Origin: Gemmatimonadaceae bacterium
GTDB lineage: Bacteria > Gemmatimonadota > Gemmatimonadetes > Gemmatimonadales > Gemmatimonadaceae
Direction: 5' to 3'
DNA length: 47,473 bases
Assembly: GCA_020851035.1 (NCBI GenBank)
Contig: JADZDM010000029.1
Location: 1 to 47,473 of the forward strand
Shown: piece by piece, positions 6,775 through 15,360 of the stretch
How positions within the stretch are numbered: the stretch's first letter is position 1
Layout of the letters: each line of letters starts with the position of its first letter
Notes under the pieces: model-generated
Told to the model about the DNA's origin: nothing
Databases searched by the model: none
The model's input: the letters and a program-made list of their open reading frames with translations, nothing else
Position numbers and translations under genes: made by a program

Positions 6775-7620
6775 GTGACCGTCACTCCATGCTACATCCT
6801 CTCGGACTGCCACGTCGGTGCGGCGGCGCCCGAGACGACCGATGCACTCCTCGGCTTCCTGCGCCGGCTCCGCGGCCAGCCCGGCGCGCTGGTCCTCAAC
6901 GGCGACATCCTCGACTTCTGGTTCGAGTGGCGCCGCTCGGTCCCGTCATTCGCCCTGCCGGTGCTCGGCGCACTGTCGGAGCTGCGCGCGTCCGGCATGG
7001 CGATCACCTGGATCGCCGGGAACCATGACTGCTGGGGCGGCGAGGTCCTGCGCACGCAGGTGGGGGTGACGTTCCAGACGGCGCCATTGCGCACCCGAAT
7101 CGGGGGCTGGGACATGCTGGTGGAGCATGGTGACGGCCTGCGCGGCGAGGCCGACCGTGGCTACCTGCGCATCAAGCCGATCCTGCGACATCCGCTCTCC
7201 GTCTGGGCGTTCCGGCTGCTGCATCCCGACCTTGGCACGCGCCTCGCCCTCGGCACCTCGGAGGCGAGCCGCGTGCACAGCGCGGAGGACGATGGCGTGG
7301 GCCTGCGGAACGTGGCGCTGGGCCGGATGGCGGAGCCCGGGGGGCCGAACCTCGTGGTCTACGGCCATTCGCACGTGGCCGGGCTCACGCGCGCACCGCA
7401 TGGCGGCGTGTACGCCAATCCCGGCGGCTGGGGTGCGGTGCCGCGGTACCTGGTGGTGACACCGGCGCGCGTGGCGCTGTTCGCGTATTCCGCGTCAGGC
7501 GAAGACCTGTGTCTCGACCATGTCCAGCACGGGGCCGATGAAGCGCTGCCCGACGCGGCGGAAGGTGTCGGGCGCATCGGTCACGACGAAGCGATGCGCG
7601 GTCGCAGCAGCGCCAGCTGA
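6775..7620 (+). CDS. LpxH-like UDP-2,3-diacylglucosamine diphosphatase family metallophosphoesterase
   Basis: About 281 residues. All blocks of the calcineurin-like metallophosphoesterase fold are present: ILSDCHVG (D11, H13), LNGDILDFWFE, AGNHDCWGG, LVEHGDGLRG and VVYGHSHVAG, giving the two-metal site. GDILDFWFEW is typical of LpxH and relatives, which cleave UDP-2,3-diacylglucosamine to lipid X in lipid A synthesis. I prefer GTG 6775 over TTG 6739: it starts right before the first strand and sits on the predicted transcription start, making the mRNA leaderless. The last 41 codons overlap murI on the other strand; that tail (from about SASGEDL) has no family motif. An LpxH2/YbbF-type relative with another substrate is possible. 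Confidence 0.88.
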   Translation: MTVTPCYILSDCHVGAAAPETTDALLGFLRRLRGQPGALVLNGDILDFWFEWRRSVPSFALPVLGALSELRASGMAITWIAGNHDCWGGEVLRTQVGVTFQTAPLRTRIGGWDMLVEHGDGLRGEADRGYLRIKPILRHPLSVWAFRLLHPDLGTRLALGTSEASRVHSAEDDGVGLRNVALGRMAEPGGPNLVVYGHSHVAGLTRAPHGGVYANPGGWGAVPRYLVVTPARVALFAYSASGEDLCLDHVQHGADEALPDAAEGVGRIGHDEAMRGRSSAS

Positions 7621-8307
7621 CGCGGCGAGTCCGCGCTCGCGGAGGACGTCGCGCAGTGCGATGGCGGTCTGTGCGGCGGAGTCCACGAGCGTGACGCCCG
7701 GCCCCATGACCGACGCGATCACCGGGGCCAGCAGCGGATAGTGTGTGCAGCCGAGGACCAGCGTGTCGACGCCCGCATCGCGCACCGGCGCGAGGCAGGT
7801 CGCGGCGATGAGCTGCGTCGCCGGGTGGTCGAGCCACCCCTCCTCCACCAGCGGCACGAACAATGGACACGCGCATCCCGTGACGACGGCGTGCGGCGCG
7901 AGCGCCGCGATGGCGCGCGTGTACGCCCCCGAGGTGATGGTGCCGGTGGTGCCGATCACGCCGATCCGGCCGTTGCGCGTAGCCGCGACCGCGGCCCGTG
8001 CCCCCGGCTGCACCACGCCGATGACCGGCACGGCACACTCCGCCTGCAGCCGCTCGAGGGCGTGTGCCGTGGCGGTGTTGCACGCGATGACGATCGCCTT
8101 CACCCCCTGCCCGACCAGCCAGCCCGCGATCTCGCGGCTGTAGCGGATCACGGTCTCCGGGCTCTTCGGGCCGTAGGGCACCCGTGCGGTGTCGCCCACG
8201 TAGACCACGCGCTCGGCGGGGAGCGCCGACAGGATCGCGGCCGCCACCGTCAGGCCGCCGATGCCGGAGTCGAACACACCGACGGGCGCGTCGTTCACCA
8301 GCGCCAC
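7495..8307 (-). CDS. murI: Glutamate racemase
   Basis: 270 residues; makes D-glutamate for peptidoglycan. PVGVFDSGIGGLTV at the start, YVGDTARVPYGPKS, IACNTAT with catalytic Cys76 and LGCTHYPLL with catalytic Cys187 are all intact. GTG 8307 overlaps the DUF5683 gene by 13 bases. The 3' end lies inside the lpxH-like gene of the opposite strand (126 bases of convergent overlap). The C-terminal GQRFIGPVLDMVETQVF looks like normal family sequence, so the overlap was probably created by extension of the lpxH-like frame. Confidence 0.97.
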   Translation of the reverse strand: MALVNDAPVGVFDSGIGGLTVAAAILSALPAERVVYVGDTARVPYGPKSPETVIRYSREIAGWLVGQGVKAIVIACNTATAHALERLQAECAVPVIGVVQPGARAAVAATRNGRIGVIGTTGTITSGAYTRAIAALAPHAVVTGCACPLFVPLVEEGWLDHPATQLIAATCLAPVRDAGVDTLVLGCTHYPLLAPVIASVMGPGVTLVDSAAQTAIALRDVLRERGLAASAGAAATAHRFVVTDAPDTFRRVGQRFIGPVLDMVETQVFA

Positions 8308-8930
8308 GACGCGCTGATGGTGCCGCCCCCCGGGGCATGCCGGATGGAGACGCGCGCGGGCAGGTCCCAGAGGTTGGCGGCGACGTAAGCGTCTGCGCCA
8401 GCGAGGACGTGGTTGAAGATCAGCACCGCGATCCAGTCCTCGAGGTGCAGGCGGCGGGCATTGACGAGGGTCTGTGGCACGGCAGGGATGCGTGTCACCG
8501 CTTCACCGAGCGAGGGATCACCCACGGCGATGGAGTCCAGTGTCTCGAGCGCCCGGGCGCGGCGCAGGTCGGCCCGCGACTTCATCACCATGTAGACCGC
8601 ACCGGCCTCCGCCGTCGAGAAGAGCGTGGCGGCGGTGGTGCGCCGCAGCCCGCCCTGCCCCCATCCCGGCACCAGCAGCGAGCGCAGGAACGCGGCCTTC
8701 GGCGTGATCGGCGGCCGCAGCAGCGAGTCGGGAATGCTGTTGGGGAGGCGGCGGGGGGCGCGCCTGACGGCGGTGTCACGCGGGGCGGAGTCGCGGACAG
8801 CGCCGGGAGGGGGCAGTTGCCGCTGCGCCTGCGCCACGTGCGACGCCAGCACGAGGAGCGCGCCACAGCACAGGATGCCGCGTGCGAGGCTCCCGGTCAC
8901 GGTGCGCGCCGACCCTCCGGACGGCACCAC
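8295..8930 (-). CDS. DUF5683-type exported membrane protein
   Basis: 211 residues. An N-terminal signal/anchor (GSLARGILCCGALLVLASHVAQAQ) is followed by a Pro/Arg-rich linker. Then comes the block KAAFLRSLLVPGWGQGGLRRTTAATLFSTAEAGAVYMVMKSRADLRRA, whose S...PGWGQ is the hallmark of DUF5683 and related small membrane proteins. A second hydrophobic part, LEDWIAVLIFNHVLAGADAYVAANLWD, ends the fold. The C-terminal VSIRHAPGGGTISASWRW looks like a short outer beta tail. GTG at 8930 directly abuts the ridA stop. Family function is unknown. Placement between ridA and murI says little beyond a likely envelope location. Confidence 0.85.
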   Translation of the reverse strand: MVPSGGSARTVTGSLARGILCCGALLVLASHVAQAQRQLPPPGAVRDSAPRDTAVRRAPRRLPNSIPDSLLRPPITPKAAFLRSLLVPGWGQGGLRRTTAATLFSTAEAGAVYMVMKSRADLRRARALETLDSIAVGDPSLGEAVTRIPAVPQTLVNARRLHLEDWIAVLIFNHVLAGADAYVAANLWDLPARVSIRHAPGGGTISASWRW

Positions 8931-9320
8931 TCAGGCGCCAGGCAGGCTCACGATCGCCTCGATCTCCACGCGCACGTCGCGTGGCAGTCCGCGCACGGCC
9001 ACCGTGCTGCGGGCGGGCCGGTTCTCGCCGAAGTGCCGTGCGTACACCTCGTTCATCGCCTGGAAGTCGCTCATGTCCTGCAGGAAAACGGTGGTCTTCA
9101 CCACCTGCTGCAGTGATGCGCCGGCCTCGGCGCAGATCGCGGCGAGGTTCTTCATCACCTGCTCCGTCTGCGCCGACACGTCGCCGGGCACGACCGTCAT
9201 CGTGGCCGGGTCGAGTGCAATCTGTCCGGCCGTGAAGAGCAGGCCGCCGACCGCGATGGCCTGGGAGTACGGGCCGATCGCGGCAGGTGCGGCCGGGGTA
9301 CTGATGACACGCTTGGTCAC
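8931..9320 (-). CDS. ridA: RidA family enamine/imine deaminase
   Basis: 129 residues starting at GTG 9320, with GAGGA about 7 bases upstream as ribosome site. RidA hydrolyses reactive enamines/imines made by PLP enzymes such as threonine dehydratase. Visible signature: IGPYSQAIAVGGLLFTAGQIALDP, then VMKNLAAICAEAGAS, KTTVFLQDM, and RPARSTVAVRGLPRDVRVEIEAI with Arg104 and Glu120 in the positions of the E. coli active site. The frame is open upstream to 9596 but that part is Arg/Pro-rich non-coding translation. The 238-base gap to tatD has a TATCAT hexamer (9428-9423) without a good -35; nothing else is seen there. Confidence 0.95.
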   Translation of the reverse strand: MTKRVISTPAAPAAIGPYSQAIAVGGLLFTAGQIALDPATMTVVPGDVSAQTEQVMKNLAAICAEAGASLQQVVKTTVFLQDMSDFQAMNEVYARHFGENRPARSTVAVRGLPRDVRVEIEAIVSLPGA

Positions 9321-9558
9321 GACGGATCCTCGGGAGGAATGGTGCGGGGACGATCTCCGGCGGTGCGACCGGCGCAGCCGGATCGGTGCGCGCGGGCGGC
9401 GACGGGCCACCTGTGCCGGGGCATGATACCACGAGCCCGAGCCCGCTGAAACCCTGCCGCCGTGCCGATTCGAGGTGTGGAATCTGCATGGTCGCACCAC
9501 CCGCTGCATCGGTGGCGGGACCGGCCCGTCGTGTGCGAATCCGCCGCGGCGGGACGAC

Positions 9559-10326
9559 TCAGGGCGTGGTGGGCAGCCGGAAGAAGCGCACCGCATTGCT
9601 CGCGGTCAGGGTGGCCATCTCTGCCGCGGTCGTGCCACGCACCTCGGCAAGTCGCGCCACCGTCCCTGGCAGGAACGCCGGCTCGTTGCGGCGACCGCGG
9701 AACGGCACCGGCGCGAGGTACGGCGCGTCGGTCTCGACCAGCAGCTGCGCGTCGGGGATCATCCGCACCACATCGTCCCGTTCCCAGTTCCGGAACGTGG
9801 CGATCCCGCTGATGGACACGAACCAGCCGGCATCGATGGCGACGCGCGCGAGCCCAGCCGACCCAGTGTAGCAGTGGAGCACGCCAGAGACACCACGCGC
9901 TGCGGCCGCGGTCAGCAGGCGCGCGGTGTCGTCCTCGGCGTCCCGCGTGTGGACCACGACTGGCAGGCCACACGCGGCGGCGAGGTCGAGCTGCGCCTGA
10001 AAGGCCTGCTGCTGCAGTTCACGGGGGCTGTGGTCGTAGTGGTAGTCGAGGCCGCATTCCCCGATGGCCACCGCGCCGTCGGCGACGAGGGCGCGGAGTT
10101 GTGGCAGGTCGCGCGCCGCATCGAATTGCTGCGCCTCGTGGGGATGTACGCCGGCCGTGAAGGAGAGGCGGGCGGGATCGGAGCGCGCCAGGTCGCGCGC
10201 CGCGGGCGTGGTCTCGCCGATCACGACGACGTGCGTGAGGCCGGCCGCCCACGCCCGCTCGAGGACGGCTGCGCGGTCGGCGTCGAAGCGATCGCCGGCG
10301 AGGTGGGCGTGGCTGTCGATCAGCAT
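9559..10326 (-). CDS. tatD: TatD family metal-dependent hydrolase
   Basis: 255 residues from ATG 10326. The metal site of the TatD amidohydrolase family is complete: MLIDSHAHL (H6, H8), GVHPHEA, AIGECGLDYHYDHSP with the bridging Glu, VVHTRDAEDD, HCYTG, and ETDAPYLAP with the final Asp. TatD proteins are 3'-5' DNA/RNA exonucleases, linked to repair of oxidised DNA and DNA quality control. The gene stands between secF and ridA, with a hairpin in the 73-base gap to secF. Confidence 0.95.
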   Translation of the reverse strand: MLIDSHAHLAGDRFDADRAAVLERAWAAGLTHVVVIGETTPAARDLARSDPARLSFTAGVHPHEAQQFDAARDLPQLRALVADGAVAIGECGLDYHYDHSPRELQQQAFQAQLDLAAACGLPVVVHTRDAEDDTARLLTAAAARGVSGVLHCYTGSAGLARVAIDAGWFVSISGIATFRNWERDDVVRMIPDAQLLVETDAPYLAPVPFRGRRNEPAFLPGTVARLAEVRGTTAAEMATLTASNAVRFFRLPTTP

Positions 10327-10347
10327 GCCGCGGTGGCCCGAACGACA

Positions 10348-10372
10348 AGACCGCCGCGCAGGGCGGCGGTCT
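10348..10372 (-). terminator. Hairpin between secF and tatD, possible weak terminator
   Basis: A perfect 9-bp stem (10348-10356 with 10364-10372; AGACCGCCG/CGGCGGTCT) with a 7-base loop lies about 28 bases after the secF stop on the minus strand. It is followed by TGTCGTTC rather than a clean T-run, so it may attenuate or protect the 3' end of the secDF message rather than fully terminate. Confidence 0.45.
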
Positions 10373-10399
10373 GTCGGTGCAGCGCGGGACGCCGGTGCG

Positions 10400-11386
10400 T
10401 CACCGGGTGGCGACGGCGCCCGGACGCTTGGCCGCCGCATCCGCCGCGCGCGGTGCGGCACCGGCGGTGGACTTCCGCGGGAACTTCTGCTCGATCCAGA
10501 GCAGCACCGGGCCGGCGACGTAGATGGAGCTGAACGTCGCGACGAAGATGCCGAACGTCATCACCCATGCGAACGGGCGGATGACCTCGCCCGCGAACAG
10601 GAGCAGCGCCAGCGAGGCGGCAAACGTCGTCGCGTGCGTCATGATCGAGCGCGGCAGCGTGTCGTTGATCGACCGGTTCAGGACGTCGTAGAGTGCCGTC
10701 TTGCCGGACGTCTTGAGGTTCTCGCGGACGCGGTCGAAGATGATGATCGTGTCGTTCATCGAGTAGCCGAGCAGCGTGAGGATCGCCGCCACCACCGTCA
10801 GCGAGACCTCGAGGTGCAGGAGCTTGATGAACGCGAGGGTGACGATCGTGTCGTGCAGCGTTGCCACGACCGCAGCCACGCCGAAGCGCCACTCGAAGCG
10901 GAAGGCGAGGTAGATGAGCGTGGCGAGCGAGACGAGCACCATCGCGATGATGGCGTTGCGGCTCAGTTCCTCGCCCACTTTCGGCCCGATCGACTCCGTG
11001 CGGACGACCTTGTAGGTGTCGGCGCCGAGCGACTTCGAGAGCGCGGCGCGGATCTGGTCCTCGACCTTCTCGGCACCGGCGGCCTGCGAGGCGACGAGCG
11101 CCTTGTCCTGGGCCCGCACGGTGAACTCGTCGGCGGCGCCGTACTGCTGCACCTCGGCGCCGCGGATCCCGGCGGCATCGAGGGCCGCGCGGATCTTCGC
11201 CGCGTCACCCGACTGCGTGAACTTCAGCTGGACCAGCGTCCCGCCGGTGAACTCCACCGACTTGTTCAGCGGGCCGGTGATGGCGAAGGACGCCACGCCG
11301 ATCAGCATGAAGACGCCGGTGGCGATGGCGGCGACCTTCCACCACTTGATGAAGTCGTACTTGGTGTTGTGAAAGATTCGCAGCAT
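10400..11386 (-). CDS. secF: Protein translocase subunit SecF
   Basis: 328 residues. Partner of SecD in the inner-membrane SecDF complex, which uses proton flow to pull exported proteins through SecYEG. N-terminal helix after FIKWWKVAAIATGVFMLIGVASFAI, then the SecF mark VEFTGGTLVQL, then the periplasmic domain. The helical bundle has ESIGPKVGEEL, AFRFEWRFGVAAVVATLHDTIVTL, LLGYSMNDTIIIFDRVREN, LNRSINDTLPRSIMTH and FAWVMTFGIFVATFSSIYVAGPVLLW. The tail is Ala/Arg-rich. Its start overlaps the secD stop (TGATG). Confidence 0.97.
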   Translation of the reverse strand: MLRIFHNTKYDFIKWWKVAAIATGVFMLIGVASFAITGPLNKSVEFTGGTLVQLKFTQSGDAAKIRAALDAAGIRGAEVQQYGAADEFTVRAQDKALVASQAAGAEKVEDQIRAALSKSLGADTYKVVRTESIGPKVGEELSRNAIIAMVLVSLATLIYLAFRFEWRFGVAAVVATLHDTIVTLAFIKLLHLEVSLTVVAAILTLLGYSMNDTIIIFDRVRENLKTSGKTALYDVLNRSINDTLPRSIMTHATTFAASLALLLFAGEVIRPFAWVMTFGIFVATFSSIYVAGPVLLWIEQKFPRKSTAGAAPRAADAAAKRPGAVATR

Positions 11387-13059
11387 CAGATGCTCAGGGG
11401 CTTCGTGCCGCCGGTGCGGTCGAGCCAGACAAGGAGAAGGGTCCGCGTCACGAAGATGGCCGTGAACAGCGAGGCGGCGACACCCACCACCAGCGTCACG
11501 GCGAAGCCGCGCACCGGTCCCGTGCCGTACTGGTAGAGCACCGCACCCGAGAGGATCGTGGCGACACTGGTGTCGACGATCGCGCTCAGCGCGTGCTTGA
11601 AGCCTTCCTCGATGGACAGGCGGGCCGACTTGCCGCGGTCCATCTCCTCGCGGATGCGCTCGAAGATCAGCACGTTCGCGTCCACCGCGATGCCGACGCC
11701 GAGCACGAGGCCGGCCAGGCCGGGCAGCGTGAGCGTGGCGCCGAACGCCGCCAGCGCGGCCAGCGTGAAGAACACGTACAGCGCGAGCGCAACGACGGCG
11801 ATGGCCCCGCTGAAGCGGTAGTAGCCGACCATGATCACGATCACCATCAGGATCGCAATGCCGAAGGCCAGCTTGCCCTTGTCGATCGAGTCCTGCCCGA
11901 GGCTGGCGCCGATGTTCCGGATCTCGGCCACCTTGAGCGGCACCGGCAGCGCGCCGGCCCGCAGCACCAGCGCGAGGTCCTGCGCCTCCTGCAGCCCGGC
12001 GCCGCCGAGCGTGATCTGGCCGTTGCGGCCGATCGCACTGTTGATCGTGGGCGCAGTCATCACGCGGTCGTCGAGCACGACGGCCATGTTGTCCTTCACG
12101 TGCTTGCCGGTCTCACGCCGGAAGATCCGCCCGCCTTCCGAGTTGAACTCGAACTCGACGATGTAGCCACCCTCGAGCGGGTTGTTGTTCGGCTTCGCGT
12201 CGGTGAGGTACTCGCCGGTGATGATCGGCTTGGCGTCCAGCACATAGAGCGCGCGAACGGTGGGCTGGCCCGGTGCGCTGATCGTGTCGGCACCGAACCG
12301 GATGACCTTGCCCGGTGCGATCGCGGCCTGCACGACGGTGTCGGCGAGGTAGCGCGTGAGCGCCGGCACGTCGCTCTCGCGGACGTAGTACTGGCCCGGG
12401 AAGCCGCCGGCCTGGATCATCTTCGTGATCGGGCCGTTGGCGTCCTTCGCGACGCTGTCCGGTGCCGGCGCCTTGGCCGTGTCGGTGGTCGCCTTCTTCG
12501 CGGTGTCGCCGCTCAGCAGGCCACTCAGCGGCGCCGCGGCCGAGGGCCCAGCCGCCGGTGTGGTGCCCGCCGGCGCACTCGCAACATCCAGCCGGCGACT
12601 GCGCACCGCCGCATCCATGCGCGGCAGCGACTTGTCGAGGGCGTTGCTCTCGTCGGTGATCTGGAACTGCAGGAACGCGGACTGCTGTACCACGTCCTGC
12701 GCGCGCTGCTGGTCGTCGATGCCGGGCAGCTCGACGATGATGCGATCGTCGCCGGCCTGCTGCACCACCGGCTCGGACACGCCGAACTGGTCGATGCGGT
12801 TGCGCACCGTCTTCAGGGCGCGGCCAAGCGCGTCCTTCTTGTCGGCCACGGTTCCCTTGCTCTCGTCGATCTCGAGCGCCATGTGCATGCCGCCCTGGAG
12901 GTCGAGACCGTACTTCAGCGGGAACTGGCGCTTGATCGTGTTGACGGACGTGCCGTCAGGCTTCGTCTCGCGCACCGTGGTGGCGCGCGGGAAGAGGGCG
13001 AAGACCGAAAGCCCGATGGCGGCGGCGATCAGCAGGAGGCGGGACCGCAGACTGTTCAT
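11386..13059 (-). CDS. secD: Protein translocase subunit SecD
   Basis: 557 residues. First membrane helix [17 protein letters not shown], then [18 protein letters not shown] (the SecD DLQGG mark), [28 protein letters not shown], and the late [10 protein letters not shown]-like segment ([13 protein letters not shown]). It ends in the six-helix part with [27 protein letters not shown] and [22 protein letters not shown]. Residues about 160-210 are an Ala/Pro/Thr-rich low-complexity insert in the periplasmic region, not typical of compact SecD proteins. It follows ribF after 61 bases that contain a possible promoter. Confidence 0.97.
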   Translation of the reverse strand: MNSLRSRLLLIAAAIGLSVFALFPRATTVRETKPDGTSVNTIKRQFPLKYGLDLQGGMHMALEIDESKGTVADKKDALGRALKTVRNRIDQFGVSEPVVQQAGDDRIIVELPGIDDQQRAQDVVQQSAFLQFQITDESNALDKSLPRMDAAVRSRRLDVASAPAGTTPAAGPSAAAPLSGLLSGDTAKKATTDTAKAPAPDSVAKDANGPITKMIQAGGFPGQYYVRESDVPALTRYLADTVVQAAIAPGKVIRFGADTISAPGQPTVRALYVLDAKPIITGEYLTDAKPNNNPLEGGYIVEFEFNSEGGRIFRRETGKHVKDNMAVVLDDRVMTAPTINSAIGRNGQITLGGAGLQEAQDLALVLRAGALPVPLKVAEIRNIGASLGQDSIDKGKLAFGIAILMVIVIMVGYYRFSGAIAVVALALYVFFTLAALAAFGATLTLPGLAGLVLGVGIAVDANVLIFERIREEMDRGKSARLSIEEGFKHALSAIVDTSVATILSGAVLYQYGTGPVRGFAVTLVVGVAASLFTAIFVTRTLLLVWLDRTGGTKPLSI

Positions 13060-13095
13060 GCCCTGCAGCGGAAGAAGGAAGGGGCGTACGGTATA

Positions 13096-13124
13096 CAGAT
13101 AGCCGGTTAAGCTAGCCGGTTCAG
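13096..13124 (-). promoter_or_regulatory. Possible secDF promoter
   Basis: CTGAAC (13124-13119), a 17-base spacer and TATCTG (13101-13096) on the minus strand lie at the end of ribF and ahead of secD. The same stretch holds a 6-bp hairpin, CCGGTT/AACCGG (13133-13116), that covers the ribF stop, and a repeated AACCGGCT. The match to consensus is only moderate; read-through from the rimP-to-ribF operon is the alternative. Confidence 0.35.
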
Positions 13125-14062
13125 GCGAACCGGGTCAACGCAGTCCGGGCTGCTTCACGATCTGCGGCAAGCTGGCCGGTCAGTTCCGCGATGCCGGCGA
13201 AGCGCCGGATCGGCCGGATCGGGGCCACCAGGTCCACCCGCACCGGGGCGCCGTAGAGGTCCCCGGAGAACTCGAACAGGTTCGCCTCGACCGTGAGCCT
13301 GGCGTCGGACACGGTGGGCCGGCTGCCCAGGTTGACCATCGCGCCGTGCGCGCCGGCCGGTGTCTGGACCACCGCCGCATAGACGCCGGCAGGCGGGAGG
13401 AGCTTGCGGGGGTCTGGCTCCCCGAGGTTGATCGTGGGGAAGCCGATCAGCCGTCCCCGCTGGTCGCCACGCCGGACGACGCCGGTGAGTGAGTACCGGC
13501 GCCCCAGCCCCCGTCGGGCGGCCTCCAGGTCGCGGTCCCGGATGGCCGACCGGATGCCGGACGACGACACCACGGTCCCGTCCGGGAGCGACACCGGGGC
13601 GACCTGCTCCACCGCGAAGCCATCGGCGGCGCCCAGCGCCATCAACTGGTCGCGCCCGCCGGCCCGGTCACGCCCGAATCCGTGGTCGTGGCCGACGAGG
13701 AGCGACGCCATGCGGAAGCGCGGCCGGAGCACGAGCCGCACGAACTCGGCCGCCGTGAGGGCCGACAGGCGACGGGTGAACGGCATCACCGCGCAATAGT
13801 CGATCCCGATGGTCGCGAGCGCCTCGAGCTTCTCCAGCCCCGGTGTCAGCAGCAGCGGCACGGCGTCGGGGCGCACGATCTCCGTGGGGTGCGGCGCGAA
13901 GGTCACCAGCACGCTGGCCATGCCGCCGGCGCGCGCCGTGGCCACCAGCCGCTGCAACACATCGAAGTGGCCGCGATGCACGCCATCGAACGTGCCGACC
14001 GTCACGGCGCTGGCGTGCACCGTGTCCGGCAGCCCGCACCCCGCCGCGACGTCAGGCATCAC
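13121..14062 (-). CDS. ribF: Bifunctional riboflavin kinase / FAD synthetase
   Basis: 313 residues; converts riboflavin to FMN and FMN to FAD. The N-terminal adenylyltransferase domain has [18 protein letters not shown] (HxGH-type site), [23 protein letters not shown] and [10 protein letters not shown] (the SSS/TxIR motif). The C-terminal flavokinase domain has [22 protein letters not shown] (G...G.PT.N), [22 protein letters not shown] and [14 protein letters not shown]. Complete and of usual length. It overlaps the truB end by 11 bases and is the last gene of the rimP-nusA-infB-rbfA-truB-ribF run. Confidence 0.97.
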   Translation of the reverse strand: MMPDVAAGCGLPDTVHASAVTVGTFDGVHRGHFDVLQRLVATARAGGMASVLVTFAPHPTEIVRPDAVPLLLTPGLEKLEALATIGIDYCAVMPFTRRLSALTAAEFVRLVLRPRFRMASLLVGHDHGFGRDRAGGRDQLMALGAADGFAVEQVAPVSLPDGTVVSSSGIRSAIRDRDLEAARRGLGRRYSLTGVVRRGDQRGRLIGFPTINLGEPDPRKLLPPAGVYAAVVQTPAGAHGAMVNLGSRPTVSDARLTVEANLFEFSGDLYGAPVRVDLVAPIRPIRRFAGIAELTGQLAADREAARTALTRFA

Positions 14063-14930
14063 GCATCACGACGCGCGGCTGCCAGCGGTCGCCGATGCGC
14101 TCACCCAGCGCGACGAGACCGCCATGGTCAGCCGACACGAGTGCGACATGCGTGACCGGGCGATCGGGCACGGCAGTGATCGCGATGTCGAGGCCACGCC
14201 GGATGCGGTGCACCTCGTCGTGCGTGAGTGGCACCTGGGGCAGGTGCGGGACCGCGTCGAGGGGCGGCCGGAGTTGCGGCGGTGTGTCTCGCAGCGCGAG
14301 CACGGCCTGTGCGTCCCTGACCGCGAACGCACCGGCTGCCACGCGCCGCAGCGCAGACAGGTGGGCGGCACTGCCCACGGCGCGGGCCAGGTCACGGGCC
14401 AGCGAGCGGACGTAGGTCCCTCCCCCGCACACGATCCGCACGTCACAACGGTCGCCATGCCACGCCAGCAGGTCCCACGAGTGGACGGTGATGCTGACGG
14501 GCTTGAGGTCGAGCATGACGCCGGCGCGCGCCGCCTCGTACGCGCGCTGTCCGTCGATGCGCTTGGCCGAGTAGGCTGGCGGCACCTGCTGGATCACGCC
14601 GGTGAGCGCCGGGAGCGCCGCCCGCACGGCGGCCTCGGACGGTGGCGGCGCCTCGCGCGTCACGGCACCCAGCAGGTCCTCGGTGTCGGTCTCGCGGCCG
14701 AACTGGATGGTGGCCTCGTACACCTTCGGCTCACCCGGCAGGTACGGCAGCAGGCGGGTGGCGCGGCCGGTGAGGAGCACAAGCAGCCCGGTCGCGAACG
14801 GGTCCAGCGTGCCGGCGTGGCCGATGCGCTTCTCGTGCAGCGCCCGGCGGGCGGCGAGCACGGCGTCATGCGAGGAGATGCCGGCGGGTTTGTCGAGGAG
14901 GAGGAGCCCGTCAGTCGCCGCGGTCGTCAT
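14052..14930 (-). CDS. truB: tRNA pseudouridine(55) synthase
   Basis: 292 residues from ATG 14930; makes pseudouridine 55 in the T-loop of tRNAs. Motifs seen: LLLLDKPAGISSHDAV, KRIGHAGTLDPFATGLLVLLTGRATRL with catalytic Asp43, KVYEATIQFGRETDTED, QQVPPAYSAKRIDGQRAYEAAR, and CGGGTYVRSLARDLA. The last 60 residues resemble a degraded PUA-type tail. The open frame upstream of the ATG is not used. The start overlaps rbfA by 20 bases, as is usual in this operon. Confidence 0.97.
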   Translation of the reverse strand: MTTAATDGLLLLDKPAGISSHDAVLAARRALHEKRIGHAGTLDPFATGLLVLLTGRATRLLPYLPGEPKVYEATIQFGRETDTEDLLGAVTREAPPPSEAAVRAALPALTGVIQQVPPAYSAKRIDGQRAYEAARAGVMLDLKPVSITVHSWDLLAWHGDRCDVRIVCGGGTYVRSLARDLARAVGSAAHLSALRRVAAGAFAVRDAQAVLALRDTPPQLRPPLDAVPHLPQVPLTHDEVHRIRRGLDIAITAVPDRPVTHVALVSADHGGLVALGERIGDRWQPRVVMRDA

Positions 14931-15339
14931 CGTCACCGGCGCTGGTGGTCTCGACGGGCGCGTCGGCTGCGGCCCCGTCGGGCCCGCTCGTCTTGATCTG
15001 CGCGAGCAACGTCTCGATCCGTGCGGCGTAGGCCACGCTCTCGTCCACCTTGAAGAAGATCTCGGGGGCGGCGCGCAGCCGCAGGGCGCGCCCGATCGGC
15101 CCACGGAGCTGCGGCGCGAGGTCACCGAGCCCCTCGCGCGCGCGCAGTTTCGCGTCGTCATCGCCAAGGATGCTGACGTATACCTTCGCCGTGCGGAGGT
15201 CGCGGGACACCTCGCACCCGGTGACGGTGACGAAGGCGCCCGTGATCCGCGGGTCCTGCACGTCGCGCGAGAGCACGCGTGCCACCTCTTCCTTTATCGC
15301 TGCGGCCACCCGGTCGGGGCGGCGTTCGTTGCCGGCCAT
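14911..15339 (-). CDS. rbfA: Ribosome-binding factor A
   Basis: 142 residues from ATG 15339, with a strong GGAGAG ribosome site about 6 bases upstream. RbfA is a KH-domain factor that helps mature the 5' end helix of 16S rRNA in the 30S subunit. Typical segments: RPDRVAAAIKEEVARVLSRDVQDPRI, VTVTGCEVSRDLRTAKVYVSIL, then LRLRAAPEIFFKVDESVAYAARIETLL. The last 25 residues are an acidic/Ala tail. A pair of RNA hairpins lies between infB and this gene. Confidence 0.95.
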   Translation of the reverse strand: MAGNERRPDRVAAAIKEEVARVLSRDVQDPRITGAFVTVTGCEVSRDLRTAKVYVSILGDDDAKLRAREGLGDLAPQLRGPIGRALRLRAAPEIFFKVDESVAYAARIETLLAQIKTSGPDGAAADAPVETTSAGDDDDRGD

Positions 15340-15360
15340 GGAACTCTCCTGTGCGCGGTC

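Noticed and set aside
9321-9596. Upstream extension of the ridA frame (92 further codons).
   Set aside because: The added part is Arg/Pro/Ser-rich with no motif, and GTG 9320 has a good ribosome site and gives the usual 129 residues.
14931-15167. Upstream in-frame extension of truB to ATG 15167.
   Set aside because: It would lie wholly within rbfA in another frame and adds 79 residues without TruB similarity.
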